A DNA stretch of 64,000 nt from positions 1-64,000 of the forward strand of contig NZ_CABSIF010000001.1 in the NCBI RefSeq assembly GCF_902477725.1, read 5' to 3'. Of this stretch, positions 36,373-45,295 are shown in pieces. This stretch comes from an uncultured Desulfovibrio sp. GTDB lineage: Bacteria; Desulfobacterota; Desulfovibrionia; Desulfovibrionales; Desulfovibrionaceae. Both the position numbers and the translations under genes were made by a program. How positions within the stretch are numbered: the stretch's first letter is position 1; the number at the start of each line of letters is the position of its first letter. Below the pieces are notes generated by a model, which was not told the DNA's origin, searched no databases, and saw only the letters and a list, made by a program, of their open reading frames with translations.

Positions 36373-36524
36373 ACAAAGAACAGGCATTCCCCTGGGGAAC
36401 CGATGGACGTTGAGCGCAAGGCGCGCTTGCTGCCATCATTGGAAGGTTCCTGGGGTCAGAACCGCGGGCGCGGTTCGTCCGGCAATTTCGCTGGCCAGCC
36501 TCGAACACTAACAAAGGAACGATC
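36373..36524 (+). ncRNA. Structured 5' leader RNA of rlpA (candidate regulatory element)
   Basis: The leader folds into one large hairpin plus a second one. CCCC (36389-36392), GGAACC (36396-36401) and GATGG (36402-36406) pair with GGGG (36452-36455), GGTTCC (36445-36450) and CCATC (36433-36437). An inner hairpin AGCGC/GCGCT lies at 36413-36427. A separate hairpin AACCGC-GGGC-GCGGTT is at 36460-36475. No known riboswitch core is recognised. Confidence 0.55.
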
Positions 36525-37343
36525 ATGAAGTATTCACGCTGGCCATTAGTGCTGGCGGCCATAGCCTTATGCATGCTTTTGGCCTCCCCCATGAACGCCG
36601 ACGCGGCTTCACAAAGCGCTCCCTCCGATCAAAAGCATTCGAACGCTGCCCCCCACGCCGCCAAAAAGTCTTCCGGCGACACTGAAACTCGCAAATCCAA
36701 ACGCGAAAAGACCAGTGACAAAACCGCCTCTTCGCACAGCTCGCGCTCCAAGCGCGATAAAGCTGAATCGCGCTCCAAGTCCAAGCAACGCAGCTCCTCA
36801 TCCTCTGCGTCCTTATCCGAAAAAGAACGCCGGGATAGCACCGACAGCCGTGATATCTGGCTGAAGCGCGCTCAGGAGAGCGAAATCATGTCCGGCAAGG
36901 CCTCCTGGTACGGACGCGATTTCCACGGCGGCTCCACCGCCAGCGGGCTTGATTACGACATGTATACCTTTACCGCCGCGCACCGCACCCTGCCCATGGG
37001 CACGGTTGTTCGCGTCACCGACCAGAATAACGGCAAGAGCGTTATGGTCTGTGTGACAGACAGAGGCCCCTTTGTGCGCGGGCGCATCATTGATCTTTCC
37101 TTTGCTGCTGCGCAACAGATTGATATCGATGACAAAGGCATCAGCAAGGTCAAGCTGGAAGTCATCAGTGACGAAAGCGGCACGCCCCTCAAACCCGATG
37201 AAGCATATTTTGTGCGCTACAACGCCGCTCAGGGTGATGAAAAAATCGGCCCCTTCCGCGCTTTCGCGGATGCAGCGGCCATGCATGAAGCACTGCGCCA
37301 GGTTCACCCCGAGGCTGAAGTGGTCATGGATCAATCCAAGTAA
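36525..37343 (+). CDS. rlpA: RlpA-like septal ring lytic transglycosylase / DPBB-domain protein
   Basis: Exported protein of the RlpA family, which cleaves denuded glycan strands at division sites. The 272-residue precursor has a Sec signal (LVLAAIALCMLLASPMNADAA), then a Ser/Lys/Arg-rich low-complexity linker (residues 30-105). The double-psi beta-barrel domain contains GKASWYGRDFHGG, AAHRTLPMGTVVRVT and VTDRGPFVRGRIIDLS. The C-terminal tail may be a reduced SPOR-like domain. There is no lipobox. A structured leader lies upstream. Confidence 0.87.
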   Translation: MKYSRWPLVLAAIALCMLLASPMNADAASQSAPSDQKHSNAAPHAAKKSSGDTETRKSKREKTSDKTASSHSSRSKRDKAESRSKSKQRSSSSSASLSEKERRDSTDSRDIWLKRAQESEIMSGKASWYGRDFHGGSTASGLDYDMYTFTAAHRTLPMGTVVRVTDQNNGKSVMVCVTDRGPFVRGRIIDLSFAAAQQIDIDDKGISKVKLEVISDESGTPLKPDEAYFVRYNAAQGDEKIGPFRAFADAAAMHEALRQVHPEAEVVMDQSK

Positions 37344-37377
37344 CAGCGCAATACCTTCCGCGCTGCACACGCGCGAC

Positions 37378-37410
37378 AACGTCCCCGGTTTATACCGGGG
37401 ACGTTTTTTT
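37378..37410 (+). terminator. Terminator after rlpA
   Basis: A 12-bp perfect stem (AACGTCCCCGGT with ACCGGGGACGTT), a 4-nt loop, and T7. Confidence 0.92.
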
Positions 37411-37487
37411 ATGCCGTGCGCAAGCTTGCCACACTGCAGCTTCCCCGGTATGGAAACTGTTTGTTATTCCCCACCAAGAAGGATGCC

Positions 37488-38381
37488 ATGGGCTTTTTTT
37501 TCAGCATTATTTCTTCTGCGGCCTTTGGCCTTATCCCTCTGTTTACACTACCGCTGATGCATGGCGGCGTTTCTGGGCCATCCGCCCTGTTCTACCGCTT
37601 TGCCATTGCCACAGTGGTGCTGGGCATTGTGCTTGCCGTACGCGGCGAAAGATTCAGCGCGCGCGGCATTGATCTGTGCAAGCTGGCTGGCATGAGTTCC
37701 ATGTACACCATGGCGGCCCTGCTCTTTTTTTGGGGATTCAAGCACATGCCGAGCGGTGTTGTGGCAACGCTGCAATTTACCTATCCCGTCATGGTCATGC
37801 TGATCATGATTGTGTTTTATCACGAGCGCTTCTCGTGGATCACGGCCTTGTCCATCCTGCTGGCTATTGCTGGCGTTTATCTGCTCTGCGGCGGAAGTGA
37901 CGGCGACATGGGCGGCGCAAGCCTGCTGGCCGTGTCCCTGCTTCTGCTCTCCGCGCTGTGTAACGCCGTGTACATCACAACCATTTATGCCGCGCGCATC
38001 CCCAACATGAGCGGCCTTGTGATGACTTTTTACGTGCTGGCCTTTGGAGCGGTGATATCCGGGGCCAACGCCCTGTTGGCAGATTCGTTCCAGCCCCTGC
38101 ACTCATGGTGGGAATTGCTACTCGCAACATTGCTGGCTGTGGTGACAGCCGTTATTTCAAACCTCACCCTCATTCTTGCCGTACAGCGCATCGGCTCCAC
38201 GCTGACATCCATCCTTGGCGTTATGGAGCCTGTAACCGCCGTGGTGGTGGGGATTCTGGTGTTCAGCGAGCCGTTCAGCATGTCGCTGGTCGCTGGGGTG
38301 GCCTTTATTGCCGCATCGGTTGTACTGGTTATGCTCGGCAAGCAGATAACAGCCTTTTTTCAGCGCCACAAACACGCATAA
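37488..38381 (+). CDS. EamA/DMT-family transporter
   Basis: Inner-membrane transporter of 297 residues with about ten hydrophobic helices in two EamA repeats (GLIPLFTLPLMHGG ... AALLFFWGFKHMPSGVVATLQFTYPVMVML, then TLTSILGVMEPVTAVVVGILVF). Family members export amino acids and metabolites; the substrate cannot be read. AAGGA precedes the ATG at 37488. It is a single gene ending at a bidirectional terminator. Confidence 0.88.
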   Translation: MGFFFSIISSAAFGLIPLFTLPLMHGGVSGPSALFYRFAIATVVLGIVLAVRGERFSARGIDLCKLAGMSSMYTMAALLFFWGFKHMPSGVVATLQFTYPVMVMLIMIVFYHERFSWITALSILLAIAGVYLLCGGSDGDMGGASLLAVSLLLLSALCNAVYITTIYAARIPNMSGLVMTFYVLAFGAVISGANALLADSFQPLHSWWELLLATLLAVVTAVISNLTLILAVQRIGSTLTSILGVMEPVTAVVVGILVFSEPFSMSLVAGVAFIAASVVLVMLGKQITAFFQRHKHA

Positions 38382-38416
38382 AAAAGCGCGGCAAATTATA
38401 TTTGCCGCGCTTTTTT
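38380..38416. terminator. Bidirectional terminator between the EamA gene and the CCG-domain gene
   Basis: A 16-bp perfect stem (AAAAAAGCGCGGCAAA with its complement) with a 5-nt loop and A/T runs on both sides. Confidence 0.92.
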
Positions 38417-38435
38417 ATTTTCTGCTGCAAGAACG

Positions 38436-39293
38436 CTACAGCCCTGAAGGTTCATACCCCAAGGCACGGGCCAGCAATTCGGTATAACTCATGACCCTGA
38501 GTTTGCCCTGACCAGAACCGCGCAGGGCCACAGTACAGCCGGAACAGGCGCATACAAGGGCGTCAACGCCGCCATCCAGCGCCGCCGCCACAATGCGGTC
38601 AGGCTGATTTTTACAGCACAGGCCGCCTGCAATATCCTGGACAGCAAGCCCTTCCACCCCTTCAAGAAACTGCCTGTAAGCGGGCCAGTTCAGCGACGTC
38701 TGCGGAAAATGCCTGCGATAAGAGGTGTGGCATCCTTCAAAATAGGCCACTTTCAGGGGTTTGATCCGCAGGCTCTGTCCTTTCAGGGCGTCTAGCAGCA
38801 CGTCAAGAATATAGCTGTGGGAAACATCACCCCCGGCATCAACCGACTCGGCCACGTGCGCGCAGCCTGCGCAGCAATATGCGAGGCGGGATGCACCCTT
38901 CTGCGCTGCCGCCGAGCTGTTGCCCCGCACAAAACCCTTGGCGGTTTCTACCATCTGCGGTCTGTCCTCTGACGCGACCTGATGCAGCAAGGGTAAACCG
39001 CAGCAGTTTTCTTTCTCCAGCCAGGTGTGGGCCATGCCAAGGCGGCCCAAAATCCACGCCACCTCGCGCAAAATATTGGGTGTGCTGAACGGCCTGTAAC
39101 AGCCGAAAACCACCGCAAGATCAGCCTGTTGCGGAGCGCTTGCAAAGCCGTTGGCTCCCAGAGCCATTGCCCGCAGTACCTGCGGCGCACCGTGCTGGCC
39201 TGTGGCTGCAACATCCTGAAGCTGCGTTTCAAAATCTCTGCCGCACGCGCTCTTTACTACCCAGCCGCTCAATTTGCCTGTGGTCGCTTTCAT
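38436..39293 (-). CDS. Cysteine-rich CCG-domain (Fe-S) protein, heterodisulfide-reductase-like
   Basis: A 285-residue redox protein with two cysteine-rich CCG-type modules like HdrB and GlpC. The first has FGCYRPF, ENCCGLPLL and YCCAGCAH; the second has FEGCHTSYR, GGLCCKNQPD and CACSGC. Such modules bind Fe-S clusters in thiol/disulfide or lactate and glycerol-phosphate oxidoreductases. The partner and substrate are unknown. It lies downstream of leuB on the same strand beyond a terminator. Confidence 0.85.
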   Translation of the reverse strand: MKATTGKLSGWVVKSACGRDFETQLQDVAATGQHGAPQVLRAMALGANGFASAPQQADLAVVFGCYRPFSTPNILREVAWILGRLGMAHTWLEKENCCGLPLLHQVASEDRPQMVETAKGFVRGNSSAAAQKGASRLAYCCAGCAHVAESVDAGGDVSHSYILDVLLDALKGQSLRIKPLKVAYFEGCHTSYRRHFPQTSLNWPAYRQFLEGVEGLAVQDIAGGLCCKNQPDRIVAAALDGGVDALVCACSGCTVALRGSGQGKLRVMSYTELLARALGYEPSGL

Positions 39294-39341
39294 GATTCCG
39301 CCTCTATGCCCTTATGCAAAAGTCTGCATGGTAAAAACCAC

Positions 39342-39373
39342 AAAAGGCCGCCCGATGGTGCGGACGGCCTTTT
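39342..39373 (-). terminator. Terminator of the leu operon
   Basis: AAAAGGCCG (39342-39350) and CGGCCTTTT (39365-39373) form the stem. On the minus strand T residues follow, 21 nt past the leuB stop. It can also work in the other direction. Confidence 0.85.
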
Positions 39374-39393
39374 GAAATGGTTCGGAGCAGCGG

Positions 39394-40467
39394 CTACAGC
39401 CGCTCCACAACCTTGTCGCCCATTTCTTTGCAACCCAGCAGGGTTTTGCCGGGTTCCATAATGTCGCCAGTACGGAAACCATCAGCCAGAGCTTTGCGCA
39501 CTGCAGCCTCAATGGCATCGGCTTCCTTGCTCATGTCAAAGCCAAGGCGCAGCATCATGGCCCCGGAAAGAATGGTGGCAAGGGGGTTGGCCTTGTTCTG
39601 TCCCGCAATGTCGGGGGCGGAGCCGTGAATGGGTTCAAACAGGCCGGGGCCGGAAGCGCCCATGGAGGCCGAGGGCAGCATGCCCAGCGAGCCGGTGATG
39701 ACCGAGGCTTCGTCCGACAGAATATCGCCAAAAATATTGCCCGTGAGGATCACGTCAAACTGCGAAGGATCGCGCACAAGCTGCATGGCGGCATTGTCCA
39801 CGTACATGTGGGTCAGTTCCACATCCGCATACTGGCGGTGCGTTTCAATGACCACTTCCTTCCACAGGCGCGAGGTTTCCAGCACGTTGCTCTTTTCCAC
39901 AGAGCAGACCTTGTTGCGGCGTTTGCGGGCCGTTTCAAAGGCTACCGTGGCAATACGGCGGATTTCTTCCTCGTTGTACACCATGGTGTTGTAGCCGGTG
40001 CGCAGGCCATCGCGCATTTCCTGCCCGCGCGGCTCGCCAAAATAGATGTCGCCGGTCAGTTCGCGCACAACCACGAGGTCAAGGCCCTTGGCGGCAATAT
40101 CGGCCCGCAGCAGGCACGCGCCTGCCAGTTCGGGCAACAGCATGGCCGGGCGCAGGTTGGCAAAAAGCTCAAGCTCCTTGCGGATGCGCAGCAGGCCTTT
40201 TTCCGGGCGTTTTTCAGGCGCGAGGGCGTCCCACTTGGGGCCGCCCACAGCCGCCAGAAACACGGCGTCGGCATTGCGGCACTTGCGCACGGTTTCTTCC
40301 GGCAGGGGGTCGCCAGCTGCATCGATGGCGGAACCGCCGATGTGGGCAGTGTCGAAAACAAATTCGTGGCCGAACTTTTCAGCGGCGGCCTTGAGAACCT
40401 TAACACCTTCGGCCAGAATCTCCGGGCCGATGCCGTCACCCGGCAAGAGGCATATGGTCTTTTTCAT
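39394..40467 (-). CDS. leuB: 3-isopropylmalate dehydrogenase
   Basis: NAD-dependent oxidative decarboxylation of 3-isopropylmalate in leucine synthesis. The 357-residue protein begins ICLLPGDGIGPEI and has GGPKWD, RPEKGLLRIRKEL, GDIYFGEPRG and the IDH/IMDH signature NIFGDILSDEASVITGSLGMLPSAS. It is the last gene of the minus-strand leuA-C-D-B block and is separated from leuD by 317 nt containing two long hairpin elements. Confidence 0.97.
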   Translation of the reverse strand: MKKTICLLPGDGIGPEILAEGVKVLKAAAEKFGHEFVFDTAHIGGSAIDAAGDPLPEETVRKCRNADAVFLAAVGGPKWDALAPEKRPEKGLLRIRKELELFANLRPAMLLPELAGACLLRADIAAKGLDLVVVRELTGDIYFGEPRGQEMRDGLRTGYNTMVYNEEEIRRIATVAFETARKRRNKVCSVEKSNVLETSRLWKEVVIETHRQYADVELTHMYVDNAAMQLVRDPSQFDVILTGNIFGDILSDEASVITGSLGMLPSASMGASGPGLFEPIHGSAPDIAGQNKANPLATILSGAMMLRLGFDMSKEADAIEAAVRKALADGFRTGDIMEPGKTLLGCKEMGDKVVERL

Positions 40468-40538
40468 AAAATATCCTTGAACTCAATGCTTTCTGTTGAT
40501 GCTCATCCTGTTCGCCCGACAATAACTTACCAGCTATT

Positions 40539-40669
40539 TTTTTACATGAAGATTTTTGCGCCAGAACAAGGAAAAAGGGGATTTGCCGACAGGAGTATAC
40601 TCTTACGGTATTCGACTGGAGGCAAAAGCCCGTTTTGACGCAGTTCTGGCCAAAAATATCCTGTAAAAA
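40539..40669. repeat. Long hairpin element A between leuD and leuB
   Basis: The outer arms TTTTTACA (40539-40546) and TGTAAAAA (40662-40669), ATTTTTG/CAAAAAT, CCAGAAC/GTTCTGG (40561-40567/40643-40649) and TTTGCC/GGCAAA nest into one hairpin of about 130 nt. The apical 31 nt (40591-40621) are almost the same as in element B. CAAGG and ACGCAG flank the inner stem in both copies. Confidence 0.85.
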
Positions 40670-40786
40670 TTGGATTTTCGTTCTCTGGCAAGGCAGATAA
40701 TCCTTTACGCAAGGAGTGTACTCTCATGGTACTCGACCGGAGTAAAAAGGATTATCTAACGCAGCCAGAGAGCAAAAGGCCAATTT
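40667..40786. repeat. Long hairpin element B between leuD and leuB
   Basis: AAATTGG/CCAATTT, TCTCTGGC/GCCAGAGA (40682-40689/40764-40771) and AGATAATCC/GGATTATCT form a nested hairpin with the same plan as element A. The stem sequences differ but still pair. The shared apical region at 40712-40742 differs from A only by transitions. The element abuts A and reaches the last codon positions of leuD. Confidence 0.85.
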
Positions 40787-41276
40787 AGGCCAGGCGCTCC
40801 TTGACATAGCCGACCAAACCGCCCTTCTCCAGGATGGCAGCCATGGACTTGGGCAGCGGCGGGCAGGTTATCTGCGCGCCGTTGGTCAGATCGCGAATAA
40901 TGCCTGTGACGGCATCGATTTCCAGCTCGTCGCCGTCATTGATCTTGTCCACATCATCGCCCACTTCCATGAGCAGCAGGCCCATATTGAAGGAGTTGCG
41001 GTAAAAAATGCGCGCAAAGCTGTGACCGATAACCACCGACATGCCCGCGCCAAGAATGGCTATTGGCGCGTGCTCACGGGAAGAACCGCAACCAAAGTTG
41101 CGGCCCGCGACCATGATATCGCCGGGGGTCACACGCTTGACCCAATCGGGTTCAAGGCCGGACATGCAGTTTTCGCCCAGCTTTTTGGAATCGGTGGTGA
41201 CAAGAAAACGCGCGGGAATGATAGCGTCCGTATCAATGTGTTCGCCCACTTTGTGGGCCTTACCTTTGTAATTCAT
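40785..41276 (-). CDS. leuD: 3-isopropylmalate dehydratase small subunit
   Basis: The swivelling-domain subunit that pairs with LeuC to isomerise 2- to 3-isopropylmalate. The 163-residue protein has HIDTDAIIPARFL and the signature GRNFGCGSSREHAPIAI. Its short length is that of the archaeal/clostridial-type LeuD. It lies 68 nt downstream of leuC, and its stop codon touches hairpin element B. Confidence 0.96.
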   Translation of the reverse strand: MNYKGKAHKVGEHIDTDAIIPARFLVTTDSKKLGENCMSGLEPDWVKRVTPGDIMVAGRNFGCGSSREHAPIAILGAGMSVVIGHSFARIFYRNSFNMGLLLMEVGDDVDKINDGDELEIDAVTGIIRDLTNGAQITCPPLPKSMAAILEKGGLVGYVKERLA

Positions 41277-41344
41277 GAGGCTGTCCTTCTTTCTCTGCGC
41301 CGGGCGCGGTGAGCCAGGGCACAGACAGGTACTGAGTGTGCTGC

Positions 41345-42607
41345 CTAGAGCTGATCAGGCCCGGCCACGCAACCCGCAATGGCCGAAGCGGCTGCCACGA
41401 TGGGGCTTGCCAGATAAACCTCGGAACTCAGGCTGCCCATGCGGCCCTTGAAATTGCGGTTGGTGGTGGCCACAGCACGTTCGCCATCGCCCAGGATGCC
41501 CATGTGACCGCCAAGGCAGGGGCCGCACGTGCAGGGACCAACCACGCAGCCGGAGTCCATGAAGGTTTCAATGAGGCCTTCCTTGAGGCACTGCTTCCAT
41601 ACCGTGGGCGTGGAGGGCAGCACAATGCAGCGCAGATGCTTGGCAACCTTGCGGCCCCGCAGCACTTCGGCGGCATCGCGCATGTCGCTGATGCGGCCAT
41701 TGGTGCAGGAACCGATAACCACCTGCTGGATGGGCGTGTTGCGCACCTCGGAGACTGGCTTGACGTTGGAGGGCAGGTGCGGGCAGGCCACCACAGGCTC
41801 CTTGCCGGTCACGTCAATATTGACCACGCGCTCGTAAACCGCGCCGGGGTCTGCGGCCAGATCCTGCGTCAGGCCAGGGCGATTGTGCTCCGCGCAGTAG
41901 GCGCGCGTTTTGGCGTCCACCGCAAACAGGCCCACCTTGCCACCTGCTTCAATAGCCATGTTTGCCATGCACAGGCGGCCTTCAACGGAAAGATCATCCA
42001 CCACAGAACCGCCGAATTCCAGGGCCTTGTAGAGAGCACCGTCCACGCCGATGGCGCCGATGAGCATGAGCATCAGATCTTTGCCGCGCAGCCACTTGGG
42101 CATCTGGCCATCAATATTGACGCGGATTGTGGACGGCACCTTGAACCAGGTTTCGCCCAGCGCCATTGCGGCGGCAATATCGGTAGAGCCCATGCCCGTG
42201 GCAAAAGCGCCGATGCCGCCGTAGGTGCAGGTATGACTGTCTGCGCCGATGACCACATCACCGGGACCCACAAGGCCCTGCTCGGGCAGCAGGGTGTGTT
42301 CCACGCCGCAGTCGCCGCCTTCATAATAGTGGGTGATGTTCTGTTCTTCGGCGAACTTGCGGGTCACCATGACCTGATTGGCGGAATCAATATCTTTTTG
42401 CGGCGTAAAGTGATCCATGACCAGAGCGATCTTGTCTTTGTCAAAAACCTTTTCCGCGCCCATTCCCCTGAAAGATTTGATGGCCAGCGGCCCGGTGATG
42501 TCATTGGCAAGCACCAGCGACACACGGCACTGAACAATCTGGCCGTCCTGTTCCACAACTTCGTCTGTGTGGGCTTGCAAAATTTTTTGCGCAAGCGTCT
42601 GTGGCAT
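41345..42607 (-). CDS. leuC: 3-isopropylmalate dehydratase large subunit
   Basis: Aconitase-fold subunit carrying the 4Fe-4S cluster. The 420-residue protein has GADSHTCTYGGIGAFATGMG, the cluster cysteine in QVVIGSCTNGRI, and a second pair in PCTCGPCLGGHMG. It belongs to the shorter class paired with the small LeuD. The start codon at 42607 follows a GGAGT-like site. Confidence 0.97.
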   Translation of the reverse strand: MPQTLAQKILQAHTDEVVEQDGQIVQCRVSLVLANDITGPLAIKSFRGMGAEKVFDKDKIALVMDHFTPQKDIDSANQVMVTRKFAEEQNITHYYEGGDCGVEHTLLPEQGLVGPGDVVIGADSHTCTYGGIGAFATGMGSTDIAAAMALGETWFKVPSTIRVNIDGQMPKWLRGKDLMLMLIGAIGVDGALYKALEFGGSVVDDLSVEGRLCMANMAIEAGGKVGLFAVDAKTRAYCAEHNRPGLTQDLAADPGAVYERVVNIDVTGKEPVVACPHLPSNVKPVSEVRNTPIQQVVIGSCTNGRISDMRDAAEVLRGRKVAKHLRCIVLPSTPTVWKQCLKEGLIETFMDSGCVVGPCTCGPCLGGHMGILGDGERAVATTNRNFKGRMGSLSSEVYLASPIVAAASAIAGCVAGPDQL

Positions 42608-42805
42608 GATCTACTCCTTTCATCCTGGCTCCACCGAGGGGGGCGCGGCGAATACGGTGTTTCGTAAGGCGCGGCAAAAATCGAGCGCCTGTTTTTTATT
42701 TCGCGCGCACAGGCTTTGCCTGCGTGGCGCTGAGCGTTCCGGCTCGCGGGCCAGCCGCCCCAAGGGAGGGGCGGTCAGACCCGTTGCAGACCAGAGGAAC
42801 AGCCC

Positions 42806-44353
42806 TTAATCGTGCTGGCAGTGCAGCCGCGGCCCTTCCTGTTCCTTCTTGAACAGGTGATTAAGGGCGTTGACGTATGCACGCGCGCTGGCGACAAAAA
42901 TATCCGGATGGGTGCCGCGCCCCACGGCGCTCACTTCGCCCTCGCGCAGACGCACGGTCACTTCGCCCTGGGCATCGGTGCCGCCAGTGATGGCGTTGAT
43001 GGCGTACTGCTCAAGCTCGGGCTGGCGGCCCACCATGTCAGCGATCACGTTGAACAGGGCGTCCACGGGGCCAACGCCAAAGCCAGCGCCGCTGCTTTCA
43101 ATCCCCTTGATGTCCATGATGACTGCTGCCGTGGGCGGCACGCCGCCCGCATCGGAACTCTGCACGCTCACATGACGCAGGCGGAAAAGATCGGGCATGC
43201 GGTAGACTTCTTCCTGCACAAGGGCCATGAGGTCATCATCGAGCAGGGTTTTCTTGCGGTCGGCCAGCTGCTTCACAGCTTCAAAAACGAGGTTGAGCTG
43301 CTCATCGTCCAGCTTGTAGCCCATGCTTTCAAACTTGTTGCGCACTGCGTTACGGCCGGAGTGCTTGCCGATCACAAGATTGCTCTCGGTGCGGCCCACA
43401 GACTGCGGAGTCATGATCTCGTAAGTTTCGCGGTTCTTGAGCATGCCGTCCTGATGGATGCCCGACTCGTGCGCAAAGGCGTTGGCGCCCACAATGGACT
43501 TGTTGTTGGCAATGGGCTGACCAATGGTCATGGAAAGCAGGCGGCACGAAGGGTAAAGCTGCTCGGTAACGATGTTGTGCTCAAGCTGGAAATAGTCGTG
43601 GCGCACACGCAGGTTCATGACCACTTCTTCAAGGGCGGCGTTACCGGCGCGCTCGCCAATGCCGCACAGCGTAACCTCTGCCTGGCGCACCCCCACGCGG
43701 AAGGCGGCCAATGTGTTGGCCACGGCAAGGCCGAGGTCGTTGTGGCAGTGCACGCTGAAGATGGCTTTGTCACTGTTGGGCGTGTTCTTGATGACGTGTT
43801 CAAGCAGCGCGGCGTATTCCTGCGGCTCGGCATAGCCCACGGTATCGGGCAGATTGATGGTGCTGGCCCCGGCCTTGATGGCGGCCTCGACCACGCGGCA
43901 GGCAAAATCGCCTTCCGTGCGTGAAAAATCCTCAAGGGAAAATTCCACGTTGCTGGTATATGTGGCGCAACGTTTGACGCCCTCAACGATCATGGCAAGA
44001 ACGTCTTCGGGGTCTTTGCGCAGCTTGTGCTTCATGTGCAGAGGAGACGTGGACAAAAAGACATGGATGCGGGGATTCTTAGCCACTTTCACGGCTTCCC
44101 AGCAACGGTCGATGTCATTGGGGACGCAACGGGCAAGGCCCGCCACCTGGATGTCGCCAGCCTGGGCGGCAATGCGCTGCACAGACTCAAAATCGCCGGG
44201 GCTGGAGGCGGGAAAGCCCGCTTCCATAATGTCCACGCCGAGCACTTCAAGCTGGTGGGCTACACGCAGCTTTTCCTGCAAATTCATGGTGGCGCCGGGC
44301 GACTGCTCGCCATCGCGCAAGGTGGTGTCGAAAAAATAGACGCGGTTGTTCAT
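42806..44353 (-). CDS. leuA: 2-isopropylmalate synthase
   Basis: Condenses acetyl-CoA with 2-oxoisovalerate as the first leucine step. The 515-residue protein has the catalytic domain (FFDTTLRDGEQSPGA, SVHCHNDLGLAVAN) and the C-terminal LeuA allosteric domain, where leucine feedback acts. The ATG at 44353 follows GAGGAG at 8-nt spacing; the longer frame has no RBS. It lies 198 nt upstream of leuC. Confidence 0.97.
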   Translation of the reverse strand: MNNRVYFFDTTLRDGEQSPGATMNLQEKLRVAHQLEVLGVDIMEAGFPASSPGDFESVQRIAAQAGDIQVAGLARCVPNDIDRCWEAVKVAKNPRIHVFLSTSPLHMKHKLRKDPEDVLAMIVEGVKRCATYTSNVEFSLEDFSRTEGDFACRVVEAAIKAGASTINLPDTVGYAEPQEYAALLEHVIKNTPNSDKAIFSVHCHNDLGLAVANTLAAFRVGVRQAEVTLCGIGERAGNAALEEVVMNLRVRHDYFQLEHNIVTEQLYPSCRLLSMTIGQPIANNKSIVGANAFAHESGIHQDGMLKNRETYEIMTPQSVGRTESNLVIGKHSGRNAVRNKFESMGYKLDDEQLNLVFEAVKQLADRKKTLLDDDLMALVQEEVYRMPDLFRLRHVSVQSSDAGGVPPTAAVIMDIKGIESSGAGFGVGPVDALFNVIADMVGRQPELEQYAINAITGGTDAQGEVTVRLREGEVSAVGRGTHPDIFVASARAYVNALNHLFKKEQEGPRLHCQHD

Positions 44354-44468
44354 GACAAACTCCTCTGGTTCTGACAAAGATGGCTATATCTTGCATAACG
44401 GCCACCGTAAAGGGCGGCTGTCCAGGGGAGCGTTTCCGCCCTAAGGGGGCGGCAACCGTTACGCAACC

Positions 44469-45233
44469 TCAATCGCTCTGGGGCGATAGGGCGCGTAGTA
44501 GCTGACGATTGCGGCGGGGAAGGATGACGAAGGTGTAGACAACGCCGCCAATGATGTAGACGGCGCAAAGCACAAATCCCATGACGCGCGGAAAGGAAAT
44601 GACCGTTCCGAGCACAAGCAGGAAGAAAAGCATGGTGCGGATGGGATGGGCACGCAGGAAATCATATTCCTTAAAGGAAAAATAGCGCACCTTGCTGACC
44701 ATCAAAACCCCTACGCCAATGGCGAGAACAAGGGTCATGTAGGGCAGGGCCGAAGCCATAACGGCAGGGAAATGCGCAGCGCAAAATACAAAGGTGACCA
44801 CGGTGCAGCCACCCGCAGGAATGGGCAGACCGATGAAAAAGCGCTTGCCCACAGCCGCCGTGCTCACGTTAAAGCGCGCAAGGCGCAAAGCGCCGCAGGC
44901 TGCGTAAATGAAGGCGGCGGCAAGCCCCATGCGTCCAAGGGCCGAAAGCTCCCACTGCCACATAAGCATGGCCGGGGCAATGCCAAAGGCCACAAGATCG
45001 GAAAGCGAATCGTACTGAACGCCGAACTCGCTGGCCGTATTGGTGAGGCGGGCAACCTTGCCGTCCAGACCGTCCATGACGGCGGAGAGCAGGATGGCGA
45101 GGCAGGCCGATTCAAAACGCCCCTGCACGGCCCAGACCATGGACAAAAAGCCGAGAAACATGCTCAACGTCGTGATCATGTTCGGCAGGAGGTATACTCC
45201 TTTGCGCGGCTTTTTAACTTCCGGGGCCATCAT
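44469..45233 (-). CDS. pssA: CDP-diacylglycerol-serine O-phosphatidyltransferase
   Basis: Makes phosphatidylserine from CDP-diacylglycerol and serine. The 254-residue membrane protein has the CDP-alcohol phosphatidyltransferase motif as DGLDGKVARLTNTASEFG followed by YDSLSD, plus six or so further hydrophobic helices. It lies just downstream of psd, which converts its product. leuA follows on the same strand. The start may be 45233 or 45230. Confidence 0.93.
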   Translation of the reverse strand: MMAPEVKKPRKGVYLLPNMITTLSMFLGFLSMVWAVQGRFESACLAILLSAVMDGLDGKVARLTNTASEFGVQYDSLSDLVAFGIAPAMLMWQWELSALGRMGLAAAFIYAACGALRLARFNVSTAAVGKRFFIGLPIPAGGCTVVTFVFCAAHFPAVMASALPYMTLVLAIGVGVLMVSKVRYFSFKEYDFLRAHPIRTMLFFLLVLGTVISFPRVMGFVLCAVYIIGGVVYTFVILPRRNRQLLRALSPQSD

Positions 45234-45295
45234 TCACCATCTTTACTAAACTAGGTGCCGATCTATCGGCTTTAAGGGCACATTCTTCGGCTATG

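Noticed and set aside
40601..40760. Guanidine-II (mini-ykkC) riboswitch, because of ACGG in an apical loop
   Set aside because: Only element A has ACGG; element B has ATGG, and the overall hairpins are far longer than mini-ykkC stems.
41336..42667. 443-codon plus-strand open frame antisense to leuC
   Set aside because: leuC has conserved cluster cysteines and a correct length; the antisense frame is a codon-bias artefact.
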